In this document: piece by piece, positions 8,172 through 16,864 of the stretch
Layout of the letters: every line of letters starts with the position of its first letter
Position numbering within the stretch: position 1 is the stretch's first letter
Origin: Leptospirales bacterium
GTDB lineage: Bacteria; Spirochaetota; Leptospiria; Leptospirales; Leptonemataceae
Length of the DNA stretch: 34,973 nt
Direction of reading: 5' to 3'
Assembly: GCA_014238825.1 (NCBI GenBank)
Contig: JABAAI010000001.1
Coordinates: 1 to 34,973, forward strand
The notes under the pieces: generated by a model
Told to the model about the DNA's origin: nothing
What the model saw: the letters and a program-made list of their open reading frames with translations, nothing else
Database searches by the model: none
Position numbers and translations under genes: made by a program

Positions 8172-10487
8172 GTGTCAATAACAATTGAAAAGATTAAAAC
8201 TAATGATCAAGAAATATCGATAGAATCCGGTAAGTGGGCTAAGCAAGCCCATGGTTCTATAGTTTACCGTTCTGGAAGTCTCGTGCTTCTTGCGACTGTT
8301 TGTAGCGATAAGAAGGCCAAGGAAGGGCAGAGCTTTTTGCCTCTAACAGTTGAATATAGAGAGAAATTTTATGCTGCCGGTCGCATTCCGGGTGGATATT
8401 TCAAGCGTGAGAGTCGCCTAGCAGAGCATGAGACTCTTATGTCGCGAATTATCGACAGACCCTGTCGTCCCTTGTTTCCAGAAGGCTATTATTGTGAGAT
8501 ACAACTTTTGGTAACCATGCTATCATACGACCCTAATCAGTCAGTGGAAGGTCACGCTATTACGGCTGCCTCTGCTGCTTTAATGGTTTCGGATGTCCCA
8601 TGGGCGGGTCCAATCGCAGGTTGTTATTTGGCTTGCGTTGATGGGGAATTTATAGTCGATCCTAGTCAAGAGCAGCGTGATAAAAGTAACTTAGGTCTGC
8701 TTATTTCTGCTTCAAAAGATGCCATCACAATGATTGAAGGTAGCGCTGATGAGTATAGTAATGATGAGATGATTCGCGCCCTTGAGTTTGCTCAGACTTC
8801 TTTGGCAGATAAGCTTAAATTTCAAGAGAAGCTTGCTAAGTCCCTTGCTGTTAAAAAATATACTCCAAGTTTGCGATTACCAGATCAAAAGATTATTGAA
8901 GAGGTAGATGCCTACGCTTATGAAAAGATGGAACTGGCAAATCAGACTATGGGCAAAGAAGAACGTGAGGCTAGTATTAATAAGGTTTGTGAGGATAGCC
9001 TTGAATATTTCAAGAGTAAGCTAGAAGCCGATTCCAGAGATGATATAAACCAGTGCCTTACTGATATCAAAAACAGATTACATCATCTAGAATATTTAGT
9101 AGTAAGAGCTTTGATTTTTGAAAAAGGTCTGCGTGCTGATAAGCGTAAATCGGATGAGATCCGTGATATTAGTGTGGAAGTAGATGTTTTACCGGGGGCA
9201 CATGGCTCTGCTGTTTTCACTCGTGGTCAAACTCAATCTCTTGGAGTGGTGACCCTTGGTACTAAAATGGATAACCAGCGCTATGATAGCATAGAAGGTC
9301 TAAAATTTAAAAACTTCCTTTTACATTATAATTTTCCACCGTTTTCGGTAGGAGAGGTCAGACGCGTGATGGGACCTGGTAGGAGAGAGTTGGGACATGG
9401 TAACTTGGCTCTTCGTGCCCTAAGCTCTGTGCTACCTACGCAAGAGGATTTCCCTTATGTAGTCCGCGTTGTTTCAGAAATATTAGAGTCAAATGGCTCA
9501 TCTTCTATGGCTTCTGTTTGCTCTGGCTCCCTTTCTATGATGTCAGCTGGTGTTCCAATTAAGAGCGCTGTTGCTGGAATTGCTATGGGACTTATGAGTA
9601 ACGATAAAGGTGAGCAGGCGGTGCTTTCTGATATTGCTGGTCTTGAAGATCATTTTGGTGATATGGATTTAAAAGTAGCACGAACAGAGAAGGGGATTAC
9701 AGCCTTCCAGATGGATTTAAAAATACAGGGCATCGGTTTGGATACTCTTAAGATATCTTTGGAACAAGCAGAAAAAGGGTGCTTGCATATTCTTAAAGAG
9801 ATGAATAAAGTCTGTGCTAAGCCACGCGGAAGTGTAGCTGAGGGGGCACCACGTATCGATAGTTTATCTATTGATTCTAGTCGTATTGGTGAAATGATCG
9901 GTCCGGGTGGACGCATTATTCGTGATATTATGGAAAAGAGTGGCGCAGAGGTAAATGTAGATGATGATGGAAGTGTGATGATCGCTTCTAATTCATCAGA
10001 AGCAAATGAGAAGGCCAAGAAAATGATAAATGATCTCTTTCGAGAATTGAAAACAGGCGATGACTTTGATGGTACGGTTAAACGTGTTACAGATTATGGA
10101 GCCTTTGTTGAATTAATCGCTGGTAAGGAAGCATTGTTGCATGTATCCAAGATGTCGAATGAGCGTATTGAATCTGTATCATCTGTTTATAGTGAAGGGG
10201 ATAAGGTGCCGGTGGTTATCTTGGGTGTAGATAAGATGGGACGCATCGATCTTCGTCATCGTGATTTCACTCCAAATCCAGATGATGATCGTGCTGCTAG
10301 AGATTCTCGAGGTCCTCGCAGAGATAATAAAGACAGCAGATATCACGGTGGTCGCTCTAGGGATAATTCACGTAGCAGAGATGATAGACCTAGATTTTCT
10401 AGAGATAATAACCGAGATAATTCTCGTTCTAGATCTGATAGAGATTCTTCCAGAGCTCCTAGAACTAGTAGACCTAGCAGATCTTGA
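8172..10487 (+). CDS. pnp: Polyribonucleotide nucleotidyltransferase (PNPase)
   Basis: Phosphorolytic 3'-5' exoribonuclease of the degradosome, trimer in the cytoplasm. Two RNase PH domains (first: YREKFYAAGRIPGGYFKRE; second: VLPGAHGSAVFTRGQTQ and VSEILESNGSSSMASVCSGSL, the phosphate/catalytic region) are followed by a KH domain with the IGPGGRIIR loop near residues 573-581 and an S1 domain (about 628-695). The GTG at 8172 is preferred over the in-frame TTG at 8151: GGAG (8163-8166) sits 5 nt upstream, and the spacing to the conserved SGK segment then equals that of E. coli PNPase. The last ~75 residues form an unusual low-complexity tail rich in Arg, Asp, Ser and Asn (SRDNSRSRDDR-like). It lies directly downstream of rpsO and upstream of dut. 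Confidence 0.96.
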   Translation: MSITIEKIKTNDQEISIESGKWAKQAHGSIVYRSGSLVLLATVCSDKKAKEGQSFLPLTVEYREKFYAAGRIPGGYFKRESRLAEHETLMSRIIDRPCRPLFPEGYYCEIQLLVTMLSYDPNQSVEGHAITAASAALMVSDVPWAGPIAGCYLACVDGEFIVDPSQEQRDKSNLGLLISASKDAITMIEGSADEYSNDEMIRALEFAQTSLADKLKFQEKLAKSLAVKKYTPSLRLPDQKIIEEVDAYAYEKMELANQTMGKEEREASINKVCEDSLEYFKSKLEADSRDDINQCLTDIKNRLHHLEYLVVRALIFEKGLRADKRKSDEIRDISVEVDVLPGAHGSAVFTRGQTQSLGVVTLGTKMDNQRYDSIEGLKFKNFLLHYNFPPFSVGEVRRVMGPGRRELGHGNLALRALSSVLPTQEDFPYVVRVVSEILESNGSSSMASVCSGSLSMMSAGVPIKSAVAGIAMGLMSNDKGEQAVLSDIAGLEDHFGDMDLKVARTEKGITAFQMDLKIQGIGLDTLKISLEQAEKGCLHILKEMNKVCAKPRGSVAEGAPRIDSLSIDSSRIGEMIGPGGRIIRDIMEKSGAEVNVDDDGSVMIASNSSEANEKAKKMINDLFRELKTGDDFDGTVKRVTDYGAFVELIAGKEALLHVSKMSNERIESVSSVYSEGDKVPVVILGVDKMGRIDLRHRDFTPNPDDDRAARDSRGPRRDNKDSRYHGGRSRDNSRSRDDRPRFSRDNNRDNSRSRSDRDSSRAPRTSRPSRS

Positions 10488-10518
10488 TAAAATAAACTAA
10501 AAAAGGAGCTAGGAATTA

Positions 10519-11001
10519 TTGGATAAAATTCCGCAAGTTAAAATACATCGAGCCTTGGGAGCCGAGCTTCCTGTTCGTGCTACTCCCGCCTCTGCTGCTT
10601 TGGATATCCATGCTTGCCTGCCTCCTGATACAGTCTGTAATATTGAAGTTGGTCAACGGATGCTCATACCAACTGGTCTCCAATTTGAAATTCCTGGAGG
10701 TTATTTTATTTCAATTCGTCCTCGCTCTGGACTGGCTTTTAAGCAAGGGCTTTGTTTGCCAAACGCTCCGGGCACAATAGATAGTGATTATCGAGGTGAA
10801 TTAAAAATACTAGTCGCAAATTTTGCAATTTTTTCTAAAGTGAAAACTATAGAAATTAGGCATGGAGATCGCATCGCTCAAATGTTATTAGAAAAGCAAG
10901 AGAACTTTTCTTGGCTAGAATCTGACGAGCCTTTTTCTAAAACTAAGACAGAACGAGGTGATGGTGGCTTTGGTAGTACTGGTACTAGTCTTTTGTGCTA
11001 G
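10519..11001 (+). CDS. dut: Deoxyuridine 5'-triphosphate nucleotidohydrolase (dUTPase)
   Basis: Hydrolyses dUTP to dUMP and pyrophosphate, keeping uracil out of DNA and feeding dTMP synthesis. The 160-residue trimeric-type enzyme shows the five family motifs: AALDIHACL (1), RPRSGLA (2), GTIDSDYRGEL (3), HGDRIAQM (4) and RGDGGFGSTG (5, phosphate-binding, C-terminal). The start is TTG at 10519. AGGAG at 10504-10508 and AGGA at 10511-10514 lie upstream, and there is no alternative ATG before motif 1. It is 31 nt downstream of pnp on the same strand and converges with xseA. The stop is TAG. Confidence 0.95.
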   Translation: MDKIPQVKIHRALGAELPVRATPASAALDIHACLPPDTVCNIEVGQRMLIPTGLQFEIPGGYFISIRPRSGLAFKQGLCLPNAPGTIDSDYRGELKILVANFAIFSKVKTIEIRHGDRIAQMLLEKQENFSWLESDEPFSKTKTERGDGGFGSTGTSLLC

Positions 11002-11017
11002 CTAGTGCAGGTATTTG

Positions 11018-12361
11018 CTATAACTTACTTTTTGTTTTGTTTTTGTAAATTTTACTCACCTCTGCTACAAAAGAGCCATCAGCTAAAGTCACTTTTAGAT
11101 TGTCATTTGTTTGTATTTCATTTATTGATCGTATACTTTTATTCTTTTTATTATGTATAATAGCATAGCCACGTTTAAGGGTGGCGACCATATTACAAGT
11201 TTCTAAACGCTCTTTTATAATTTCGTGTTGTTTTAGCTTTTTAGCTAAAAGCTTTTCGTAGAGCATTGCAGGCAGAAAACGAAAACGTTCATAATCATTG
11301 TACGCTCTTTGGCAATTGATTTTAATAGCTTGGTTTATATTCTTTTTCAAGTGATCTAAATTTTGCCAACGGTCTCTTAAGATACTAAGGGGATCTTCAA
11401 AAATACTAGTGGCGTGTAAGTAACGGAGTCTTTCTCTATATTCTAGGCAGTGCCTCTCTAAATATTCTTGTAAGCGAATCTTTGTTTTTAATAAAAACTG
11501 AGCGATAGTCATTATATCAGGAACGAGCATTTCTGCTGCTATAGACGGGGTAGGTGCAGCCTTATCTGCTATTAGATCACTTAGCGGGCTGTCAATTTCA
11601 TGACCTACAGCAGAAATAATGGGGAGTCGAGATTTAAAAATAACGCGCAGTAATTTTTCATCATTAAAAGCAAGCAAGTCTTCAAAAGAACCACCACCTC
11701 GACCTACTATAATCGCATCTACTTTTAGCTCCGATTTTTGTAGAATTTCTACTGCATTACAAATTGATTGAACGGCTCCTTCTCCTTGGACTTTGCAGGG
11801 GGCAAGAATAATGTTTATATTAGGATAGCGATTTATTGCAACGCGTAAAATGTCCTGGATCGCAGCACCAGTAGCTGCGGTTGCAATTCCTAAGGTTCTT
11901 ATTAGTTGTGGCAGTTCTTTTTTATGATGAGCATCGAAGAGCCCTTCTTGGTCTATCTTTTTTTTAAGAGCTTCTATTTTTAGTCTAAGCTCTCCCTCTC
12001 CTATGGGCATTAAGCTTTGGACATTAAATTGATATTCACCACGAGCTTGGTATAGGCTAATGCTTCCAAATACTAAGATTTGTGAGCCGTTTGCAAGCGG
12101 GGTTTGCCGGTATCTTATATTACTGCCCTTAAAAAAAGTGCAACGAATTTGGGAGAGTTTATCTTTGAGTGAGAAATAAATATGACCGCTACTATGTCGT
12201 GTTAGATTAAATACTTCGCCTTCAATCCAAATTGAGAGGAGACCTTTATCAGATTGTAAGCGACGACGAATTAATTCATTGATTTGATTTACGCTATACG
12301 CTTTTATTTTTTTATTGCTTGAGTCATTATCCACTAGCTCATTTTTTGTACCTGTAGCCAA
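11018..12361 (-). CDS. xseA: Exodeoxyribonuclease VII large subunit
   Basis: Catalytic subunit of ExoVII, a metal-independent single-strand DNA exonuclease. 447 residues, the usual length. Seen: N-terminal OB-fold (YSVNQINELIRRRLQSD, IWIEGEVFNL, GHIYFSLKD, IRCTFFKGS), the catalytic region with TAATGAAIQDIL and IIVGRGGGSFEDLLAFNDE, and SAVGHEIDSPLSDLIADKAAPTPS, then a long helical C-terminal region. The start is TTG at 12361-12359 with AAGGAA about nine nt upstream. It is last in the minus-strand set lipA, AAA ATPase, xseA. The small subunit xseB is not in this window. Confidence 0.95.
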   Translation of the reverse strand: MATGTKNELVDNDSSNKKIKAYSVNQINELIRRRLQSDKGLLSIWIEGEVFNLTRHSSGHIYFSLKDKLSQIRCTFFKGSNIRYRQTPLANGSQILVFGSISLYQARGEYQFNVQSLMPIGEGELRLKIEALKKKIDQEGLFDAHHKKELPQLIRTLGIATAATGAAIQDILRVAINRYPNINIILAPCKVQGEGAVQSICNAVEILQKSELKVDAIIVGRGGGSFEDLLAFNDEKLLRVIFKSRLPIISAVGHEIDSPLSDLIADKAAPTPSIAAEMLVPDIMTIAQFLLKTKIRLQEYLERHCLEYRERLRYLHATSIFEDPLSILRDRWQNLDHLKKNINQAIKINCQRAYNDYERFRFLPAMLYEKLLAKKLKQHEIIKERLETCNMVATLKRGYAIIHNKKNKSIRSINEIQTNDNLKVTLADGSFVAEVSKIYKNKTKSKL

Positions 12362-12400
12362 ATGAAAATTTTCCTTTTATTTAATGTGTTAATGTGCTGG

Positions 12401-13684
12401 TTACGTTTTTTTGAGAGAGAGTAATTTTTCTTGTCTTTTTTTGCATGTCTCTAAATAAAATTCTTGTGGTGGAGCAGATATCTCTCTTTGCTCTAAACTT
12501 AACTTGCGAGCCCAACGCCTTTCCGTATACTCACAAATGTCTTCTATGTCACGACCAGCTAGTCCCTTTGAATATTCTGCTAATTTTTCTAAGTTAGAAG
12601 CATCTATATGAGCGGCATAGTTATGAAAAATTAAAGAGCGCTCATCCTTGCTTGGTAAAGGGAAATGAATTATGGTGTCAAAGCGTGAGATTAGGGCTGG
12701 GTCCAAGTCTTCTGTTCTGTTTGTGGCACCAATCATTAAAAGACCTTCTTTTTTTTCAAAGCCATCTAATTTTATCAAAAGCACAGAGAGGAGGCGACGC
12801 GTCGCTTCGAAGAGTCCTTTCTCTCTTGAAGTTGCTAGGGCATCTATTTCATCCACAAATATAATTGCTTTTTGATAGAGTAGTGCTGTATCAAAAATCC
12901 GTGCTAAATTTTGAGCCGATTCTCCATAGTATTTACTTAGTATGTTTTCAATAGGGATATAGATAATGGGAATATTTGTCTCTTGTCCAATGAGGCGAGC
13001 GACTGTAGTTTTACCTACACCGGCTGGTCCTTGGAAGAGTACTGCTTGTGAGAGATTTTGTGCTTGTAAACCACGAGTCGCTTGAGCAACTCCTTTAAAT
13101 ATTGCAGGATTTTTTAATGGCAGTATAACGCTTTCCCATACTTCTTCTTGGACACTATCATAGCCGACAAAATTCTTAAAGCCAGAATTGTTTGTATCGG
13201 GAGTATAGACTAAGGCACCCAAGTCTTCTAGGGTTGCACGGGGGTTGGTTTTTTTAAGGCTAGGATGAAAAAGAGAGAAAAGTTCAATGCAACTTTGGAC
13301 CTCATTCTCTCTAAAATTACTTGATTTTTGAATCTCTAGTTTCTTTTTCTGTGTTAGTGAAATAAACTTGAAACGTATTCCTTGGTTGACGTTCGTATAT
13401 GGTGCACCTAAGCTACCAGCATCTTGCACTATAATATAACCCGATTCAAATGTATGGATTCGCACGCTTTCCATGTGTTTTGTAATTATTTCTAAGGCAT
13501 AATAAAAAAGTTTTTCATCGATGGAATCGACAAGGAAAGAAAGGATAGTATTTCCTTTTTCAAAATATAATTTAGGTAACTTTGTAATTTGTTGTTGGCT
13601 TGTTTTAAGATATGCTGCTATTCTACTCTCTATCTGTTCTTGAGCGATGGCAAAGTCGAGTTCCTTTGTTTGAATTTTATTCAT
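12401..13684 (-). CDS. AAA-family ATPase of unknown role
   Basis: 427 residues with a single classical AAA module (about residues 165-400). Seen: Walker A GPAGVGKT, a pore-loop-like SKYYGES, Walker B IIFVDEIDAL, and the second region of homology ATNRTEDLDPALISRFD with its arginine, followed by a helical lid containing GLAGRDIEDICEYTERR. The AAA part resembles the FtsH/Cdc48/Vps4/spastin type. The first ~165 residues are not recognisable to me and have no zinc-protease, membrane or Clp N-domain features, so this is a cytoplasmic hexameric remodeller candidate with a private substrate domain. It starts one nt after the lipA stop and is followed by xseA, so it is likely co-transcribed with both. 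No Shine-Dalgarno sequence is seen. The substrate cannot be predicted. Confidence 0.85.
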   Translation of the reverse strand: MNKIQTKELDFAIAQEQIESRIAAYLKTSQQQITKLPKLYFEKGNTILSFLVDSIDEKLFYYALEIITKHMESVRIHTFESGYIIVQDAGSLGAPYTNVNQGIRFKFISLTQKKKLEIQKSSNFRENEVQSCIELFSLFHPSLKKTNPRATLEDLGALVYTPDTNNSGFKNFVGYDSVQEEVWESVILPLKNPAIFKGVAQATRGLQAQNLSQAVLFQGPAGVGKTTVARLIGQETNIPIIYIPIENILSKYYGESAQNLARIFDTALLYQKAIIFVDEIDALATSREKGLFEATRRLLSVLLIKLDGFEKKEGLLMIGATNRTEDLDPALISRFDTIIHFPLPSKDERSLIFHNYAAHIDASNLEKLAEYSKGLAGRDIEDICEYTERRWARKLSLEQREISAPPQEFYLETCKKRQEKLLSLKKT

Positions 13685-13685
13685 T

Positions 13686-14594
13686 TTATTTATTAGCTAA
13701 TTTTATTTGATTATAATAATTCTCAAAACTTTCCTTAGCGTGATAAGAAGAACGTACTAAGGGTCCAGATTCAACATAGCCAATGCCTCTATCGATTGCG
13801 TATTCTTTTAAGGCTGCAAACTGATTTAAGGGTATGTATGCTTTGAGAGGACTATGTTTTGAGCTTGGTCTTAGATATTGTCCGATGGTTAAAATAGAAA
13901 CACCGCTATCTGCTAGGTCACTTATAAGTTCTTGGCACTCCTCAAAACTTTCACCCAGACCTAATATCAAACCGCTTTTAGTGATAAACTTAGCCTGCTT
14001 AGAAAGCTCTAATACGTGGAGTGAATTTTTATAATTTGATTGAGGGCAGATGCTTCGATACAAGGAAGGGACTGTTTCTATATTATGATTAATAATCTCA
14101 GGGCCTGCTTGCCAAATTCGTTCTAGATTTTCAATCCTTGCCTTAAAATCTGGGATTAGCACTTCAATGCGCGTCAGGGGATTTTTTTCCCGCACCCTTT
14201 TAATTACTTGAGCAAAGTGTGTGCTACCGCAATCTTTTAGATCGTCTCTATCAACTGATGTGATGACGATATGCCTAAGTTTCATTTCAAAAACAGCTTG
14301 AGCTAAGTTTTCTGGCTCTTGAGGATCTAGAGGAGAAGGGCGGCCTGTCTTAATATTACAAAAACCACAACGACGAGTGCATTGTTTACCTAAAATCATA
14401 AAAGTAGCTGTTCCTTCTGACCAGCAGTGAGCAAGATTTGGGCAAGCCGCTTCTTGGCAGACTGTATTTAGTTTCTTGCTTTCGATTATTTGACGTGTTT
14501 TGCTCGCTTTTAATTGTTCAGTGGTACTGAGGCGTAGCTTTACTTTTAAACTAGACGGCACTGTCGGTAAAGAATAGTTTGACATGTAAAGCAT
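13686..14594 (-). CDS. lipA: Lipoyl synthase
   Basis: Radical SAM enzyme that inserts two sulphurs into the octanoyl chain of lipoyl-dependent enzymes. Both clusters' ligands are seen: C46-x4-C51-x5-C57 for the auxiliary cluster and C72-x3-C76-x2-C79 (KQCTRRCGFCN) for the SAM cluster. RPSPLDPQEP, TSVDRDDLKDCGSTHF, GLILGLGESFEE and the C-terminal RSSYHA motif match the family. 302 residues is a normal length. The ATG at 14594 or the one at 14585 could be used (MLYMSNYS). It heads the operon with the AAA ATPase and xseA and is divergent from coaD across an 85-nt spacer. Confidence 0.96.
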   Translation of the reverse strand: MLYMSNYSLPTVPSSLKVKLRLSTTEQLKASKTRQIIESKKLNTVCQEAACPNLAHCWSEGTATFMILGKQCTRRCGFCNIKTGRPSPLDPQEPENLAQAVFEMKLRHIVITSVDRDDLKDCGSTHFAQVIKRVREKNPLTRIEVLIPDFKARIENLERIWQAGPEIINHNIETVPSLYRSICPQSNYKNSLHVLELSKQAKFITKSGLILGLGESFEECQELISDLADSGVSILTIGQYLRPSSKHSPLKAYIPLNQFAALKEYAIDRGIGYVESGPLVRSSYHAKESFENYYNQIKLANK

Positions 14595-14679
14595 TCTTTA
14601 AAGCTTTAGTTATCTTGCCAAGTAAAAAAGACTTGACTAGTTGTGTGATTAAATAAAGCTGAGAGTAGAGGCCATTTAG

Positions 14680-15168
14680 TTGAAGACTGCAATTTATCCC
14701 GGCTCATTTGATCCTGTAACTAATGGTCATTTAGATGTGATTAAAAGGGCAGGCTCTCTTTTTGATCATCTTATAGTTGGCATTGCTTATAATTCTAATA
14801 AGCAAACTCTCTTTAGTATTGAAGAAAGGTTAAATTTACTTAAAGAGACTCTCAAAGATGTACCGCATGTAGAGGTAATTTATTTTTCAACGCTACTTGT
14901 TGACTTCGTGCGGGAGAGAAAAGCCTGTGCTATTATTAGAGGTCTTAGGGCAATGAGTGATTATGATTATGAATGTGCGATGTACCAAGTAAATATTGAA
15001 ATGTGCCCTGAGGTAGAAACGGTCTTCTTGCTTGCATCTAGTGAATACTCTTTTTTATCTAGCACTATCGTAAAGGAGTTTGCTCGGCATGGTAAAAGCT
15101 TGGATAAATACATTCCTAAGCAAGTAAGACGGGCTCTGCTAAATAAATTCCAAAACGTTAAACAATAA
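14680..15168 (+). CDS. coaD: Phosphopantetheine adenylyltransferase
   Basis: Penultimate step of coenzyme A synthesis: 4'-phosphopantetheine + ATP to dephospho-CoA. 162 residues. Seen: YPGSFDPVTNGHLDVI with the nucleotidyltransferase TxGH motif (T14-N-G-H17), IIRGLRAMSDYDYE, and SSTIVKEFARHG near the C-terminus. The start is TTG at 14680 with AGAGG about eight nt upstream. It is divergent from lipA and convergent with the VWA gene. Confidence 0.95.
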   Translation: MKTAIYPGSFDPVTNGHLDVIKRAGSLFDHLIVGIAYNSNKQTLFSIEERLNLLKETLKDVPHVEVIYFSTLLVDFVRERKACAIIRGLRAMSDYDYECAMYQVNIEMCPEVETVFLLASSEYSFLSSTIVKEFARHGKSLDKYIPKQVRRALLNKFQNVKQ

Positions 15169-15174
15169 AATAAT

Positions 15175-15218
15175 AAAAAAAAAGTACTAGTAGCTGTATT
15201 AGTTTTAGCTAAGTACTT
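15175..15218 (-). terminator. Intrinsic terminator of the VWA gene
   Basis: Read on the minus strand, AAGTACTTAGCT (15218-15207) pairs with AGCTACTAGTACTT (15195-15182) across an 11-nt loop: 12 base pairs with a 2-nt bulge. It is followed directly by a run of T's (A's on the plus strand, 15175-15183). It begins 3 nt after the VWA stop codon. The plus-strand reading has no U tract, so coaD is not served by it in the same way. Confidence 0.75.
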
Positions 15219-15221
15219 AAA

Positions 15222-16793
15222 TTACAGCTTTGATATAGTAGAATACTTTTCTATTAGTTCTTTATATTCAATACAAATATTTGAGGTACAGCTACTATAA
15301 TATGTACTGAATATATCAGTTGCTTCAGAAGGCTCAATTTTTTTTCCTATAACTTGGTTTAGCAAATAAACAGCTTCAGCATCACTAATATTTTTATCTT
15401 CTACATTTGAACCGGTCATTGTCTCTACTGTATCCTCCAGTGAAGGACTTAAAGTTGTTCCCGGGTTAGTCGGATCTTCATAATATATAGTAATCTTAAA
15501 TTTATCAGTGCTAGTTGGACTTGTGTCAGAAGTAAATACTTCGTAAAAATATTGACTCGTGTTATAAGAAAAGTTTGTGTCTTGCACATCGTTGCTATTT
15601 TCAGAACTCTCTTCGCTCGCAGTTGATTTACGAGTAAATTTTGCTGGATAATCCAAGCGAAATTTTACTTTTTGAGCGGCCACCGATACCAATGCCACAA
15701 ATCCTTCGCCAAAAACTTTTGCGGCATCTGCTTTTGTGATCAGAGAGAAGTATGCACCCTTACCCCTTTCTGTTAATTCATTCAGAAATGCTTCGTTAAA
15801 GCCGGCACCTATTCCTAGACCAGAAAAGAAAACACCTTCTGCATTATTATGCTCTGTATGACCTGCGACAACGCTACTGTCAACTTCACCAATATTTGCA
15901 TAAGCATCGGTAAGCATAATCAGTCTGTTGGACTTATTTGAATCGTATGTACTCCAAGCAACTTCGTAACCCTTCGTAATACCACTATTAAGGTCTGTAC
16001 CACCATTTGCTACTAAGTTATTGATTTCTGGAGTAAAACTAGTTGCTAAGTTAGCATGGCTGATACCTTGAGCTATGACAACAGCATGACTATTGAATGT
16101 TATTAGATTAACGATATCTCCGTCTTTTAGAGAATCTGGTAGTAATTCTAGACCAGATTTTACTAATTCCAGTAAGCTATAAGAGTTATTGCTATCACCC
16201 CTAAAGCCAGCAGAGTCCTTCATAGATCCTGATACATCAACTACAAGGGTGATAACAACATTTTTTCTTGTTATTTTAGTTTTCTCAGGTCCAATTACAT
16301 GAACGCCTAATCGATACTCGTCCGGTTCATTCATAACACTTCGCTTTTTTAATCCCATAGAAACTTTAAATATTCCTAGAGCCGTAAAGCTTGAATCTGT
16401 ACTGTCGAAATTTTCGAAACTTAGATACTCCCAAGGCCTTGCTAATTGTGTTGAGGGGAGAGCGTTATTGTTCAGTTGCTCTTTAGCAAGGTTTACCGCA
16501 GCGACACTAGCCGAATCATCATAGCTAAAATAAAAAGTTTTATCTTGACTGCCATCACCATCTATTTCCACTTCATCTGGAAATGTTTCAGGTGTTTCAG
16601 GTATATAGACGGCCGAGACACCTCCAGAAGCATCTGAATCACTATGACTATCAGCACCACAAGCAATTATATTTAAAATAAGTACGAGAGCTATCATTAT
16701 CAAGGAAGCTTTAATGAAGCTGAACTTAGTTCTTAGCTCCTTGGTTTCATAAACCGGATCCACATATTCTCTATTTTTCATGTATTCTTTCAT
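15222..16793 (-). CDS. VWA-domain protein, probable lipoprotein
   Basis: 523 residues. A hydrophobic segment (about 30-43) ends in NIIAC with C45, a plausible lipobox, but the cytoplasmic n-region before it is unusually long (~26 residues with several charges). A Ser/Asp-rich linker follows, then a von Willebrand A domain with a complete metal-ion-dependent adhesion site: D186-V-S188-G-S190, T266 in NGGTDLNSG and D296 in LTDAYANIG. The layout resembles YfbK-like/'Ca-activated chloride channel homologue' VWA lipoproteins. Function is unknown; metal-dependent protein binding in the periplasm or at the surface is inferred. GGGGAG lies 7 nt upstream of the ATG, the clearest ribosome binding site in the window. 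It has its own promoter and terminator. Confidence 0.8.
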   Translation of the reverse strand: MKEYMKNREYVDPVYETKELRTKFSFIKASLIMIALVLILNIIACGADSHSDSDASGGVSAVYIPETPETFPDEVEIDGDGSQDKTFYFSYDDSASVAAVNLAKEQLNNNALPSTQLARPWEYLSFENFDSTDSSFTALGIFKVSMGLKKRSVMNEPDEYRLGVHVIGPEKTKITRKNVVITLVVDVSGSMKDSAGFRGDSNNSYSLLELVKSGLELLPDSLKDGDIVNLITFNSHAVVIAQGISHANLATSFTPEINNLVANGGTDLNSGITKGYEVAWSTYDSNKSNRLIMLTDAYANIGEVDSSVVAGHTEHNNAEGVFFSGLGIGAGFNEAFLNELTERGKGAYFSLITKADAAKVFGEGFVALVSVAAQKVKFRLDYPAKFTRKSTASEESSENSNDVQDTNFSYNTSQYFYEVFTSDTSPTSTDKFKITIYYEDPTNPGTTLSPSLEDTVETMTGSNVEDKNISDAEAVYLLNQVIGKKIEPSEATDIFSTYYSSCTSNICIEYKELIEKYSTISKL

Positions 16794-16826
16794 ATATAAT
16801 CTCCCCTATTTGAATTTAATAAAGGC

Positions 16827-16855
16827 ATGCTACATGCATATAAATTATATGTCAA
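16827..16855 (-). promoter_or_regulatory. Sigma70-like promoter for the VWA gene
   Basis: On the minus strand, TTGACA (16855-16850) and TAGCAT (16832-16827) are separated by exactly 17 nt, about 34 nt upstream of the ATG. The -35 is perfect and the -10 matches at four of six positions. The inverted repeat GCATG-CTA-CATGC (plus strand 16825-16837) covers the -10 and could be an operator. Confidence 0.55.
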
Positions 16856-16864
16856 ATTTTTTTT

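Noticed and set aside
9650..10018. Minus-strand open frame opposite pnp (122 codons)
   Set aside because: Lies wholly within the PNPase KH-region coding sequence and shows no motif or start signal.
10261..10500. Plus-strand open frame overlapping the PNPase tail
   Set aside because: It is the +1 reading of the R/D/S-rich tail, giving a Leu/Ile-rich peptide without a ribosome binding site; pnp itself is certain.
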